Source: Lithacetigena sp037446255 [NCBI: Coprothermobacterota bacterium] (GTDB lineage Bacteria > Coprothermobacterota > HKB111). From it: a stretch of DNA of 64,000 nt. The stretch spans positions 1-64,000 of the forward strand of contig JBBIIY010000004.1 of the NCBI GenBank assembly GCA_037446255.1, in the 5' to 3' direction. The notes beneath the pieces are model-generated. The model was not told the origin of the DNA. It ran no database searches and saw only the letters and a program-made list of their open reading frames with translations. Position numbers and translations under genes: made by a program. Shown here one piece after another: positions 27,529 through 35,811 of the stretch (the stretch's first letter is position 1; each line of letters begins with the position of its first letter).

Positions 27529-28530
27529 TTAGAAACTCCCAATATTATGGCTGAGGGTAATATCTTTCATGGTGATTAAACCCCTGGGAGCATTCAGTAC
27601 TTTGGGAATACAGTTGACAGCGATGGAGGTAGTAGCAATGTCGCCGGGTGTTCCGCCGGGGATAATCACTTTAAGGGAAGGTTCGCCGGTGATTTCAATC
27701 AGGTCGTGTGGGTCAACAGCATCAAGAAAAGCGTTAAATTCAAGCTTTATAAGCTCTTTCCCTTCCTCATCCAGGGCGGTACCTACCTGGTATAAACCCC
27801 TCACTTTACCAGCTTCCACTTCAACATGGTCGGTTTTAATGAACACGTCAGTAGTTACCGGGTCAATAGTTTCTGTGTATCGGGCTATTTTCATACCTAA
27901 AGAGGTGGCTACAAAATATACGGATTCTTCTAAACCAACATGTCCGAGAGTACCCTCATCAACCCTTCTTCTAAATTCTTCTGTAGTTAAACCTGAGCCA
28001 ATCTTAACTTGAAAGGGGCCTCTCCTTTTAGTTGCGTCCATCAACCTTAAAATCCTGATTTTATAAACCTTTTTTAATACTGAAGTAAGAAAGAGCGGAA
28101 GAGAATCCATAAGAAAACCGGGATTAACCCCTGTTCCCAGGACGCTTACTTGGTTTTCCACGGCTAAATTATTGAGTTTTTCAACCATTTCCTTATTTTT
28201 AATAAAAGGAAAAGATAACTCTTCAGTGGTGGAAACAATATGAAGTTTTAGTTTAATTATTTCTTCCAATTGGGAATAAATCTGGGGAATGTATGATTGA
28301 GTAGTATGAACAACCACCTGTACTTCATTCAGGGGAAGTTCTGATAAGCTACCTTTAACCGGCACGCCAAGAGGGCCTACACCAATAACATCACCAAGGT
28401 CTTTACCAATATATTGGGGATTGGTGTCCACTCCGCCAACCAGAACCAGCTCTTTTTTCTCACAAATTGTTCGGGCTATACCCTTTCCTATTGGACCGAG
28501 ACCGAATTGTATTACACCTATGGGTTGCAT
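27529..28530 (-). CDS. 2,4-diaminopentanoate dehydrogenase-like protein
   Basis: This 333-residue protein has an N-terminal Rossmann fold (VIQFGLGPIGKGIARTI, 6-22) and a dihydrodipicolinate-reductase-like C-terminal domain. VLGTGVNPGFLMDSLPLF, EEFRRRVDEGTLGHVGLEESV and NAPRGLITMKDI closely resemble the clostridial ornithine-pathway dehydrogenase (Ord), which oxidises 2,4-diaminopentanoate to 2-amino-4-oxopentanoate. It heads an apparent operon with tdh and kbl and has a good AGGAGG site. No aminomutase or OrtAB thiolase is in the window, so the true substrate is uncertain. Confidence 0.72.
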   Translation of the reverse strand: MQPIGVIQFGLGPIGKGIARTICEKKELVLVGGVDTNPQYIGKDLGDVIGVGPLGVPVKGSLSELPLNEVQVVVHTTQSYIPQIYSQLEEIIKLKLHIVSTTEELSFPFIKNKEMVEKLNNLAVENQVSVLGTGVNPGFLMDSLPLFLTSVLKKVYKIRILRLMDATKRRGPFQVKIGSGLTTEEFRRRVDEGTLGHVGLEESVYFVATSLGMKIARYTETIDPVTTDVFIKTDHVEVEAGKVRGLYQVGTALDEEGKELIKLEFNAFLDAVDPHDLIEITGEPSLKVIIPGGTPGDIATTSIAVNCIPKVLNAPRGLITMKDITLSHNIGSF

Positions 28531-28572
28531 AAAAACCTCCTAAATAGTAAATAAAATATTAAATTATATGGT

Positions 28573-28595
28573 TGGAGTGTTCTAAACTTACTCCA
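28573..28595. repeat. Short inverted repeat upstream of the diaminopentanoate dehydrogenase-like gene
   Basis: TGGAGT (28573-28578) and ACTCCA (28590-28595) are perfect 6-base arms about 43 bases upstream of the start at 28530. It could be an operator; no terminator T-run follows on either strand. Confidence 0.3.
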
Positions 28596-28655
28596 GTTAA
28601 GAATAAGCAACAAACATAATAATTATATATCATTAACCTGTGATAAAATTTATCG

Positions 28656-28730
28656 GCCGGTGTGGCTCAATGGTAGAGCAGCTGAATCGTAATCAGCAGG
28701 TTGGGGGTTCAAGTCCCTTCACCGGCTCCA
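28656..28730 (+). tRNA. tRNA-Thr(CGT)
   Basis: 75 bases with acceptor GCCGGTG/CACCGGC, discriminator T and encoded CCA. The anticodon stem GCTGA/TCAGC closes loop ATCGTAA, giving CGT. Confidence 0.93.
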
Positions 28731-28864
28731 GGAAAATAAATAGTACTACATCCTTCAATTTTCATGTACCCACAAAAGTAAAGGAATTCCCTATTATTAA
28801 TTTAAGGTCAACAAGCGTTGAGAACCTGTGCTACTGGGCAGAATATCAGTAGGTTTTTAAGTTG

Positions 28865-28873
28865 TGATATAAT
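28865..28873 (+). promoter_or_regulatory. Extended -10 element upstream of the quinate-dehydrogenase-like gene
   Basis: TGATATAAT (28865-28873) is an extended -10 box 37 bases before the chosen start at 28911. No clear -35 box is present. The rest of the 28731-28910 gap shows no gene. Confidence 0.5.
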
Positions 28874-28910
28874 TAAAAGTTATCATTGATACTTATTTAA
28901 GAGGTTGCTT

Positions 28911-29810
28911 TTGAAAAAGATTGTTAGTGTTAGCCTGGGTTCTTCTAAAAGAAACCATACCGTGGAGTTGGATATTTTAGGTGAAAAAGTACATATTTCT
29001 CGTATAGGAACGGATGGTGACCTGACTAAAATGATGCAGCTGATAAAACAACTTGATGGAGAAGTTGATTCCATTGGACTTGGAGGTACAGATTTATACC
29101 TTCAGGCTGGCAGAAAAAAATATATCATTCAAGAGTCATTAAAATTTAAAAAGGCCATCAAGAAATCGTTTGTTACAGATGGCTCTCTCATTAAGGCTGT
29201 CTGGGAGAAGAAGGTGGTAATCAATTTGGTTGAGGAAGGAATTATTTCTGCAAACTCCCGAGTTTTAGTTACCACCGCCCTTGATAGATACGGAATGGCG
29301 GAAGCCTTTTATAATATGGGGTGTATGGTGGTTTTTGGGGATTTCCTATTTGCTCTTAACTTACCCTTTCCCCTGAGGACACTGAAAGCCGTCAATATCG
29401 CTGCTGCTATTTTATTGCCCATCTTAACCCGTCTTCCCATCAGGATGCTATATCCGGTCGGGAAAAAACAGGAGGAAATAAAACCCCGGTATGAACATTT
29501 TTTCCACTGGGCGCAGGTCATTTCTGGCGATTTTCACCAGATAAGAAGGTATGCTCCTTTAAAGCTGGAAAATAAAATTATTCTTACCAATACGGTTACC
29601 CCTGAAGATGTGGAAATGCTTAGAAACCGCGGTGTTTCCCTGTTAATTACTACCACTCCGGTCTGGGAAGGCAGGTCTTTTGGTACTAACATATTGGAAG
29701 GTTTATTGGTTTCTTTTTTAGGGAAACCTCAGGAAAAAATCATCGAAAAAGAAGTAGAAGAATTTTTAATAAAAATATCTCTCAAGCCACGAATTGAAAA
29801 ACTGAATTAA
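28911..29810 (+). CDS. Quinate 5-dehydrogenase-like protein of uncertain function
   Basis: This 299-residue protein begins KKIVSVSLGSSKRNHTVE and continues with RIGTDGDLTKMMQLI and DSIGLGGTDLYLQAG. It resembles proteins annotated in anaerobic Firmicutes as quinate 5-dehydrogenase, but I see no biochemical basis for that name. RVLVTTALDRYGMAEAFYNMG (about 121-141) could be a nucleotide-binding segment. A hydrophobic stretch near 158-180 (AAAILLPILTRLPI) suggests membrane contact. TTG at 28911 follows AAGAGG by six bases; an in-frame TTG at 28905 is too close to that site. The next gene starts 11 bases downstream. Confidence 0.6.
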   Translation: MKKIVSVSLGSSKRNHTVELDILGEKVHISRIGTDGDLTKMMQLIKQLDGEVDSIGLGGTDLYLQAGRKKYIIQESLKFKKAIKKSFVTDGSLIKAVWEKKVVINLVEEGIISANSRVLVTTALDRYGMAEAFYNMGCMVVFGDFLFALNLPFPLRTLKAVNIAAAILLPILTRLPIRMLYPVGKKQEEIKPRYEHFFHWAQVISGDFHQIRRYAPLKLENKIILTNTVTPEDVEMLRNRGVSLLITTTPVWEGRSFGTNILEGLLVSFLGKPQEKIIEKEVEEFLIKISLKPRIEKLN

Positions 29811-29821
29811 AAGGATAATTG

Positions 29822-30901
29822 ATGGAAAAATTTGCTTTTATTTTACATCCGATAAACTACCAGGATCTAACCAGGAAGTATAGTTGGGCTAATTATCTTC
29901 CCCCTTCTCTGGTGCTGGAGTATGTTAAGAGAAAAAAGCCTTTTATCGCTTCTCATATTACTGGAATTAAATCTATTCATACTGGAGAGGAAATTGAAGG
30001 TTTTTTCATTGCCTGCCCCCTGACAACCCAACAAATGATAGATTTACCTTTACCTTTTGTCTATGACAAAATAATTGAGTCAGGGAAATTAGCTCAAGAA
30101 GCTGGAGCAAAAATTGTTGGTCTGGGCGCGTTCACCTCGGTAGTAGGAGATGGTGGTCTTACCATAAAATTAAACCTGGACATTGATGTAACTACCGGAA
30201 ATAGTTATACAGTAGCCTCAGCTATAGAGGGAACTTATGAAGCCTTAAAATTACTGGATGTGGAGGTAAATGAAGCCACCTTGGCAGTAGTAGGAGCTAC
30301 CGGGTCAATAGGAAAAGCTGTAGCCTTGCTGATGGCGCCATCTTTCAAAAAAACCTACCTGGTTGGCAGAAATGCTGATAAAACTAACTCATTAATTAAT
30401 TACTTTCAGGACAAAAATTTAGAAATTAATTGCACAACCTCCATTATAGAAGGAGTAAAAGAAGCTGATGCCATAATTACAGTTTCCAGTGCGGTAGAAG
30501 AGGTTATTCACCCGGAAATGCTAAAACCAGGGTCAGTGGTATGTGATGTTGCCAGACCCAGAGATGTTTCACCCAAAGTAGCTAAAGTTAGAAATGATGT
30601 GTTGGTGATTGAAGGAGGAGTTATTCAGGTTCCAGGAAATCCCTCATTTAACTTCAATTTTGGTTTCCCTCCAGGGCTGGCTTACGCTTGTATGTCGGAA
30701 ACTATGATATTAACTCTGGAAAAGAGGTATGACTCCTTTTCTTTAGGAAAGGACCTGGATATAGAGAAAGTTAAAGAAATAAATGAATTAGCCCAAAAAC
30801 ATGGATTTAAACTTGCTGGATTCAGATGTTTTGAAAAAGTATTGACCTCCAGTGATATTTATAAAATAAAAGAAAATGCCCTAAAGAACAGAAGGAGGTA
30901 G
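29822..30901 (+). CDS. Long-chain acyl-ACP reductase (AAR)-like oxidoreductase
   Basis: The 359-residue protein resembles cyanobacterial fatty acyl-ACP reductase along its length. GLGAFTSVVGDGG and VTTGNSYTVASA match the AAR GGFSS and TTGNTHTA segments. VVGATGSIGKAVALLM (about 157-172) matches its NADPH site CGATGDIGSAV. LAYACMSETMILTLE places C290 where AAR has its catalytic Cys. The tail with SLGKDLDIEKVKEI also aligns. It might reduce acyl thioesters to aldehydes. Databases often call such proteins shikimate dehydrogenase-like. The ATG at 29822 follows AAAGGATAATTG. It lies just upstream of greA. Confidence 0.65.
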   Translation: MEKFAFILHPINYQDLTRKYSWANYLPPSLVLEYVKRKKPFIASHITGIKSIHTGEEIEGFFIACPLTTQQMIDLPLPFVYDKIIESGKLAQEAGAKIVGLGAFTSVVGDGGLTIKLNLDIDVTTGNSYTVASAIEGTYEALKLLDVEVNEATLAVVGATGSIGKAVALLMAPSFKKTYLVGRNADKTNSLINYFQDKNLEINCTTSIIEGVKEADAIITVSSAVEEVIHPEMLKPGSVVCDVARPRDVSPKVAKVRNDVLVIEGGVIQVPGNPSFNFNFGFPPGLAYACMSETMILTLEKRYDSFSLGKDLDIEKVKEINELAQKHGFKLAGFRCFEKVLTSSDIYKIKENALKNRRR

Positions 30902-30906
30902 TTTTA

Positions 30907-31419
30907 ATGGCTGATAATAAAGATGTATTTATAACTCAACAGGGACTGACTCGTTTAGAAGAGGAACTGGAATTTTTAAGGACTGTACGAAGAAAAGAAG
31001 TAGCAGAAAGAATTATTCAAGCCAAAGAGTATGGCGATATCACTGATAACTCCGAATACGAAGAAGCAAAGAATGAACAGGCTTTTGTTGAAGGTCGTAT
31101 CATGGAGATTGAAAAGATTCTTCGGGTGGCTAAAATTTTGGAGTATAAAGATGTAGTTTCAGATTCAGTCACTATTGGAAGCAGAGTGGTATTGAAAAGC
31201 CTTGACTCTATGAGTGAAGAAGAATATGTAATCGTAGGAAATGTGGAAGAAGTTGACCCTCGTCGTGGTTATATTTCCGCTAATAGCCCACTCGGTATGG
31301 CTGTAGCCAACAAAAAGCCAGGAGATGAGATTTATTTTGATGCTCCAGTAGGTAGATTACATTATATAGTTCTTGAGATAAAGAAAGGTTTAGATGGACG
31401 AGAAACAGCAGAGGCTTAA
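30907..31419 (+). CDS. greA: Transcription elongation factor GreA
   Basis: GreA rescues backtracked RNA polymerase by stimulating transcript cleavage. The 170-residue protein has the N-terminal coiled coil with the acidic tip (AKEYGDITDNSEYEEAKNEQ near 38-57) and the C-terminal FKBP-like domain (GSRVVLKSL, ISANSPLGMAVANKKPGDE). It is about ten residues longer than usual at the C-terminus. AGGAGG precedes the ATG. It overlaps the lysS start by 26 bases, the common greA-lysS arrangement. Confidence 0.95.
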   Translation: MADNKDVFITQQGLTRLEEELEFLRTVRRKEVAERIIQAKEYGDITDNSEYEEAKNEQAFVEGRIMEIEKILRVAKILEYKDVVSDSVTIGSRVVLKSLDSMSEEEYVIVGNVEEVDPRRGYISANSPLGMAVANKKPGDEIYFDAPVGRLHYIVLEIKKGLDGRETAEA

Positions 31420-32854
31420 TAAACTTAATCGTTTACTTCAACAAGGGATAGATCCCTATGGTTATCCTTTCCCGGATACTAAATCTATTCAGCAGATTAA
31501 AGCTGATTTTTCCGAGAAGGAAAATGTAGAATTGGTTCACAAAATTGCTGGAAGAGTGATGGCTTTCAGGGATCATGGCAAGTCAGTATTCCTGGATATA
31601 GTTGATGAAACAGGAAGAATCCAGGTATATATCAAAGAAAATACGGATAATCCTGACGACTATCATTTTTTCAAGGAAATAGTGGATGTTGGGGATATCC
31701 TTGGTTTTATGGGCCCTCTTTTCAGAACCAAAAGGGGAGAAATAACCCTGGAAGCTAATGAGTGGCACTTTTTGGCAAAAGCCTTACTGCCTCTTCCCGA
31801 GAAATGGCACGGATTAAAAGATATAGAGCAAAGATACCGCTATCGCTATCTGGATTTATTAGTTAATCCTGCGGTTAAGGAGAATTTTGTCAAGCGTAGC
31901 AAAATGCTTGAATATATTAGAAATTATCTTTATAAAAACGACTTTCTGGAAGTTGAAACTCCAGTTTTACAGAGTTTAGCCGGAGGAGCTTTAGCTAAAC
32001 CCTTTATTACTCACCATGAAGCCCTGGATATGGATTTGTATTTGAGGATAGCACCTGAATTATATTTAAAAAGATTGGTTGTTGGTAGTATCTATAAAGT
32101 TTTTGAAGTTAGTAAAAATTTTCGTAACGAAGGTATCTCCACCATACATAACCCGGAGTTTACTATGATTGAGATTTATTGGGCTTTTCAGGATTATAGG
32201 GCTATGATGAAATTAACCGAGGACCTTATACAGTATGTTGCCAAACAACTTCTTCCTGATGGCAAAACTGTCTGGGAAGGAGTAACTATAGACTTTTTAA
32301 GTACTTTTTCTTCTATAGAATTCCGGGAGGTTTTTCATCAAAGGGTTGGAACAGATATGGAAGAAATCCGTGACCTGACCAAAGCCAGAAAATTACTAAA
32401 AGCTGAAAACATATCCTTGAATAAACCCTTAAACTGGGAAAATGTAGTGGATAAGCTCTTCAAAGAGAAAGTTGAATCTCAATTGGTTAATCCAACTTTT
32501 ATTACCGGGTATCCAGTAGAGTTGTCACCCCTGTCTAAAGAGAGGGCTGATAACCCTAAATATACCGATAGATTTGAGTTGTTTATTGGTGGTATGGAGA
32601 TTGCTAACGGGTTCAGTGAGTTAAACGACCCTTTTATCCAACGGGATAGATTTTTAGCTCAACTCAATAATAGAGAAAAAGGGGATGTTGAAGCGCATCA
32701 GGTTGATGAAGATTATCTTTTAGCCCTGGAATATGCCCTACCGCCTACTGGAGGATTGGGAATTGGCATTGACAGGCTGGCTATGGTACTTTTAGGATTA
32801 AATTCGATCAGAGAAGTTATTCTTTTCCCTCACCTGAGACCGGATAAGATATAA
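31394..32854 (+). CDS. lysS: Lysyl-tRNA synthetase (class II)
   Basis: The 486-residue enzyme charges tRNA-Lys. An N-terminal OB-fold anticodon domain (about 50-145; VAGRVMAFRDHGKSVFLDI-like) precedes the class II core: motif 1 around FLEVETPVLQ (near 190), motif 2 FRNEGISTIHNPEFTMIEIY (near 243-262), and motif 3 GGLGIGIDRLAMVL (near 455-468). The ATG at 31394 lies within the end of greA. A tRNA-Arg gene follows 11 bases after its stop. Confidence 0.95.
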   Translation: MDEKQQRLNKLNRLLQQGIDPYGYPFPDTKSIQQIKADFSEKENVELVHKIAGRVMAFRDHGKSVFLDIVDETGRIQVYIKENTDNPDDYHFFKEIVDVGDILGFMGPLFRTKRGEITLEANEWHFLAKALLPLPEKWHGLKDIEQRYRYRYLDLLVNPAVKENFVKRSKMLEYIRNYLYKNDFLEVETPVLQSLAGGALAKPFITHHEALDMDLYLRIAPELYLKRLVVGSIYKVFEVSKNFRNEGISTIHNPEFTMIEIYWAFQDYRAMMKLTEDLIQYVAKQLLPDGKTVWEGVTIDFLSTFSSIEFREVFHQRVGTDMEEIRDLTKARKLLKAENISLNKPLNWENVVDKLFKEKVESQLVNPTFITGYPVELSPLSKERADNPKYTDRFELFIGGMEIANGFSELNDPFIQRDRFLAQLNNREKGDVEAHQVDEDYLLALEYALPPTGGLGIGIDRLAMVLLGLNSIREVILFPHLRPDKI

Positions 32855-32865
32855 TAATTAAATGA

Positions 32866-32938
32866 GCGCCCGTAGCTTAATGGATAGAGCGACGGCCTCC
32901 GGAGCCGTAGGCTGGAGGTTCGAATCCTCTCGGGCGCA
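32866..32938 (+). tRNA. tRNA-Arg(CCG), CCA not encoded
   Basis: 73 bases with acceptor GCGCCCG/CGGGCGC and discriminator A. The anticodon stem ACGGC/GCCGT closes loop CTCCGGA, giving CCG. The next bases are CTA, not CCA, so the 3' end must be completed by the CCA-adding enzyme. All six other tRNAs in the window encode CCA. A TATAAT (32850-32855) overlapping the lysS stop could be its -10 box. Confidence 0.92.
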
Positions 32939-32962
32939 CTAAATAGAATGGAGGTAAGAGAG

Positions 32963-33805
32963 ATGAAAATTGGATTAGTTACAGATAGTACCGGTTATGT
33001 CAGTTTGGAGGATATAGAAAAACACAATATTGAGGTTGTTCCTCTTAAAGTAATTTATCCAGATGGTCAGGTATTTGATGAGTCTGCGCTCAATTGGAAG
33101 GAATATTTTTCTTCCCTAAAAACTGCTAAAAAATTACCTACCACCTCACAACCTTCTGCTGGTGAGTTTGAACAGGTTTATAAAGCAGTGTTTAATAAAG
33201 GCTACGATGAAATTCTTTCTGTACATATCTCTTCGGGTATAAGCGGGACAGTTCAATCTGCAATGATGGCCAGGGATACTTTTCAAGATAAAAAGATAGA
33301 GGTATATGACTCATTCTACACTGCGATGGGTCTTGACTTTCAAGTTGTAGAAGCAGCCAACCTTATTAAAGAGAACGCTACTATACCTGACATCCTGGCT
33401 TGCCTTAATTATATGAGAGATAACACTAAACTACTGTTTATGGTGGATACCCTGGAATACCTGCAAAAAGGCGGTAGAATAGGTGGAGCTCAAGCTTTGC
33501 TCGGTTCAATACTTCAGCTAAAACCCATTCTGACCATATTCAAGAAAGTTGAAACTTATGATAAGGTGCGTTCTCGCCAGAAAGCTTTAGACCGCCTGGT
33601 AGAAGAGATGGAAAAGGAAGTTCAAAAATCTAAAGGCAGGTTCAAATTAGGAATATTGCATTTGGAAGCTGCGGAAACAGCTAAATACCTGGAAGAAAAA
33701 CTTAAGGTATTGTCACCTGAAATTTCGATGGGTGTTATTGGTCCATGTATTGGAACCCATATAGGTCCTGGTGCTGTCGGAGTCTGTATAACCCACCTGC
33801 CATAG
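32963..33805 (+). CDS. DegV-family fatty-acid-binding protein
   Basis: DegV proteins bind fatty acids for the FakA/FakB kinase. The 280-residue protein begins MKIGLVTDSTGYVS and has LPTTSQPSAGEFEQVY near 63-78, VHISSGISGTVQSA near 91-104, DTLEYLQKGGRIGGAQAL near 165-182, and GPCIGTHIGPGAVG near the end. These are the DegV signature segments. The ATG at 32963 has GGAGGTAAGAG upstream; the earlier in-frame ATG at 32948 does not. It is followed by rpiB after three bases. Confidence 0.93.
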   Translation: MKIGLVTDSTGYVSLEDIEKHNIEVVPLKVIYPDGQVFDESALNWKEYFSSLKTAKKLPTTSQPSAGEFEQVYKAVFNKGYDEILSVHISSGISGTVQSAMMARDTFQDKKIEVYDSFYTAMGLDFQVVEAANLIKENATIPDILACLNYMRDNTKLLFMVDTLEYLQKGGRIGGAQALLGSILQLKPILTIFKKVETYDKVRSRQKALDRLVEEMEKEVQKSKGRFKLGILHLEAAETAKYLEEKLKVLSPEISMGVIGPCIGTHIGPGAVGVCITHLP

Positions 33806-33808
33806 ATA

Positions 33809-34252
33809 ATGATTATTGCCTTAGGAGCAGACCACAAAGGATTAAAACTGAAAGAAAAAATAAAATCCTACCTTCAGTCAGAAGGTCATCAGGTAATTGA
33901 TTTTGGAACTCATTCCGATACTATAGTAGATTATGTTGATTATGCCAGGGCGGTTGCCCTGGCAGTTTCCCGCGGAGAAACAGAAGCAGGAGTGCTAGTT
34001 TGCTGGACTGGTATAGGAATGTCTATTTCTTCCAATAAAGTAAAAGGTATAAGGTCCTTCGTAGCTAACGATATTTTTACCGCCAGGTTGTCAAAAGAGC
34101 ACAATAATACCAATATTATCTGCTTTGGAGGGGGAATGATAGGCGAAGATTACGCCTTAGAAATTATCAAGACATGGCTGTCTTCTTCTTTTACTTATGG
34201 AAGACATGAAGTTAGGTTGCGCAAAATTAGTAAAATCGAGGAGGAAAAATAA
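33809..34252 (+). CDS. rpiB: Ribose-5-phosphate isomerase B
   Basis: RpiB interconverts ribose 5-phosphate and ribulose 5-phosphate. The 147-residue protein has ALGADHKGLKLKEKI at 4-18, DFGTHSD near 31-37, the catalytic cysteine in CWTGIGMSISSNKVKGI near 66-82 (Gly is usual where Trp stands), and ARLSKEHNNTNIICFGGGMIG near 92-112. No strong ribosome site separates it from degV, so coupling is likely. Upp follows one base after its stop. Confidence 0.9.
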   Translation: MIIALGADHKGLKLKEKIKSYLQSEGHQVIDFGTHSDTIVDYVDYARAVALAVSRGETEAGVLVCWTGIGMSISSNKVKGIRSFVANDIFTARLSKEHNNTNIICFGGGMIGEDYALEIIKTWLSSSFTYGRHEVRLRKISKIEEEK

Positions 34253-34253
34253 T

Positions 34254-34883
34254 ATGAGCAGAGTGTTTATTAATAATCATCCTGTAGTTCAGCATAAACT
34301 TACCATATTAAGAGATAAAAATACCGGTTCCAAAGAGTTTAGAGAACTTATTTCCGAAATAGCTCAGTTTTTAACTTATGAGTTCACCCGGGATTTAAAA
34401 ACTCAGGATGTTGAGATAGATACTCCACTATCAAAAATGAAAGGCTGTTATATAAATCTAAAAGACATAGTAGTAGTTCCAATTTTAAGGGCAGGGACAG
34501 TGTTAGCTGAAGGCATACTAAAATTACTGCCTACAGCTAAAGTGGGGCATGTGGGAGTTTACCGTGACCACGAAACCTTAAAACCCATCACATACTATGT
34601 AAAAACCCCTCCTATTTCCAAAGATACTATTTTTATTTTAGTTGACCCCATGTTAGCCACTGGAGGGTCAGCCATTGAAGCTATCAGACTTATTAAAGAG
34701 AGAGGTGCCCACAAGATTAGCTTTGTGTGTATATTAGCTGCTCCGGAAGGAATTAAAAACTTACATAAAACTTATCCCAATGTGGATATTTATACCGCAT
34801 CAGTAGATGACTGTCTTGATGAAAGAGGGTATATATTACCAGGCTTAGGAGACGCAGGTGATAGGCTTTTTGGCACAAAATAG
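34254..34883 (+). CDS. upp: Uracil phosphoribosyltransferase
   Basis: Upp salvages uracil with PRPP to UMP. The 209-residue protein has the VVPILRAGTVLAEGIL segment near 66-81, the PRPP loop VDPMLATGGSAIEAI near 126-140, and DDCLDERGYILPGLGDAGDR near the C-terminus. GAGGAGG precedes the ATG at 34254. An earlier ATG at 34197 lies in rpiB without a ribosome site. It overlaps tagO by 26 bases. Confidence 0.95.
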   Translation: MSRVFINNHPVVQHKLTILRDKNTGSKEFRELISEIAQFLTYEFTRDLKTQDVEIDTPLSKMKGCYINLKDIVVVPILRAGTVLAEGILKLLPTAKVGHVGVYRDHETLKPITYYVKTPPISKDTIFILVDPMLATGGSAIEAIRLIKERGAHKISFVCILAAPEGIKNLHKTYPNVDIYTASVDDCLDERGYILPGLGDAGDRLFGTK

Positions 34884-35811
34884 CTACACTATTGGAGTAT
34901 TTTTTATAGTTTTTCTGTGCTCGGCTTTACTAACCCCGTTTTCATTATACCTGGGAAAAATATTTAAACTTATAGACTATCCCTCAGCCAGAAAACACCA
35001 TGTAATACCTATACCCAGGTCGGGAGGTCTTCTACTATTTCCGGTTATTGCTATATTTTCATTATTCATGGTAGGCACGGGTAATAAAGAATTAATCGGA
35101 ATTCTTCTGGGAGGAACTGTTATCTGGCTTACCGGAATTCTTGATGATAGGTTTACCATCCGGGCAAGGTACAAGTTTTCTGGTCAGTTAATTGGCGCTT
35201 TGATACTGGTTCTTTCTGGAGTACTTATTAAAGGTATCAATACTCCCTGGGGATATGTTGCCCTGGATGGTTTCAGGTACATCTTAACTATTTTGTGGAT
35301 AGCCGGGATGTCCAATGCTCTTAATTTTATTGATGGATTGGACGGTCTTGCTGGTGGAGTAGTTGTAATATCCAGCATTGCTTTTTATGTTCTTGCCCAG
35401 GAAAGAGGGTTAACCGAGGTTTCCTTGCTTAGTCTGATTATTGCCGGTGCAGTCAGCGGATTTTTGCTATTTAATTTCCCTCGGGCAAAAATAGTATTGG
35501 GTGACAGCGGGGCATTAACCTTAGGGTATTTATTAGGGGCGGTTAGTGTTTGGGGAGCCTTAAAGAGAACAACGATTCCAGTATTAGTAGTATATGCAAT
35601 AGTGTTAGCTATACCACTTTTTGATATGGTGTTTGCTATTATAAGACGCAAAATTAAAGGCGTTCCTATTTCACAAGCCGATAAAGGACATATTCACCAC
35701 CGTCTTCTTGATCTGGGATTAACCCCCACGCAAACCGTCCTGATTCTATATTGTGTTTCCATCGTCCTGGCTTCAATTGCTGTTTATATTGGCGGAAGAC
35801 AGTTTGATTAA
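34858..35811 (+). CDS. tagO: Undecaprenyl-phosphate GlcNAc-1-phosphate transferase (TagO/WecA)
   Basis: This polytopic membrane enzyme (317 residues, about ten helices) transfers GlcNAc-1-phosphate from UDP-GlcNAc to undecaprenyl phosphate and starts wall-polymer synthesis. Key motifs are DYPSARKHHVIPIPRSGG near 39-56, GILDDR, NALNFIDGLDGLAGG near 151-165, and DKGHIHHRLLDLG near 275-287. The GTG start has TAGGAGA upstream and lies inside upp. It heads the wall polysaccharide operon that runs to csaB. Confidence 0.92.
   Translation: MIGFLAQNSYTIGVFFIVFLCSALLTPFSLYLGKIFKLIDYPSARKHHVIPIPRSGGLLLFPVIAIFSLFMVGTGNKELIGILLGGTVIWLTGILDDRFTIRARYKFSGQLIGALILVLSGVLIKGINTPWGYVALDGFRYILTILWIAGMSNALNFIDGLDGLAGGVVVISSIAFYVLAQERGLTEVSLLSLIIAGAVSGFLLFNFPRAKIVLGDSGALTLGYLLGAVSVWGALKRTTIPVLVVYAIVLAIPLFDMVFAIIRRKIKGVPISQADKGHIHHRLLDLGLTPTQTVLILYCVSIVLASIAVYIGGRQFD

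Noticed and set aside
27569-28012. 147-codon plus-strand ORF
   Set aside because: It is antisense to the diaminopentanoate dehydrogenase-like gene, is rich in Ser and Pro, has no recognisable domain, and the minus strand has a clear protein family.
28640-28852. 70-codon ORF over tRNA-Thr
   Set aside because: It starts upstream of and reads through the tRNA gene; no protein signature.
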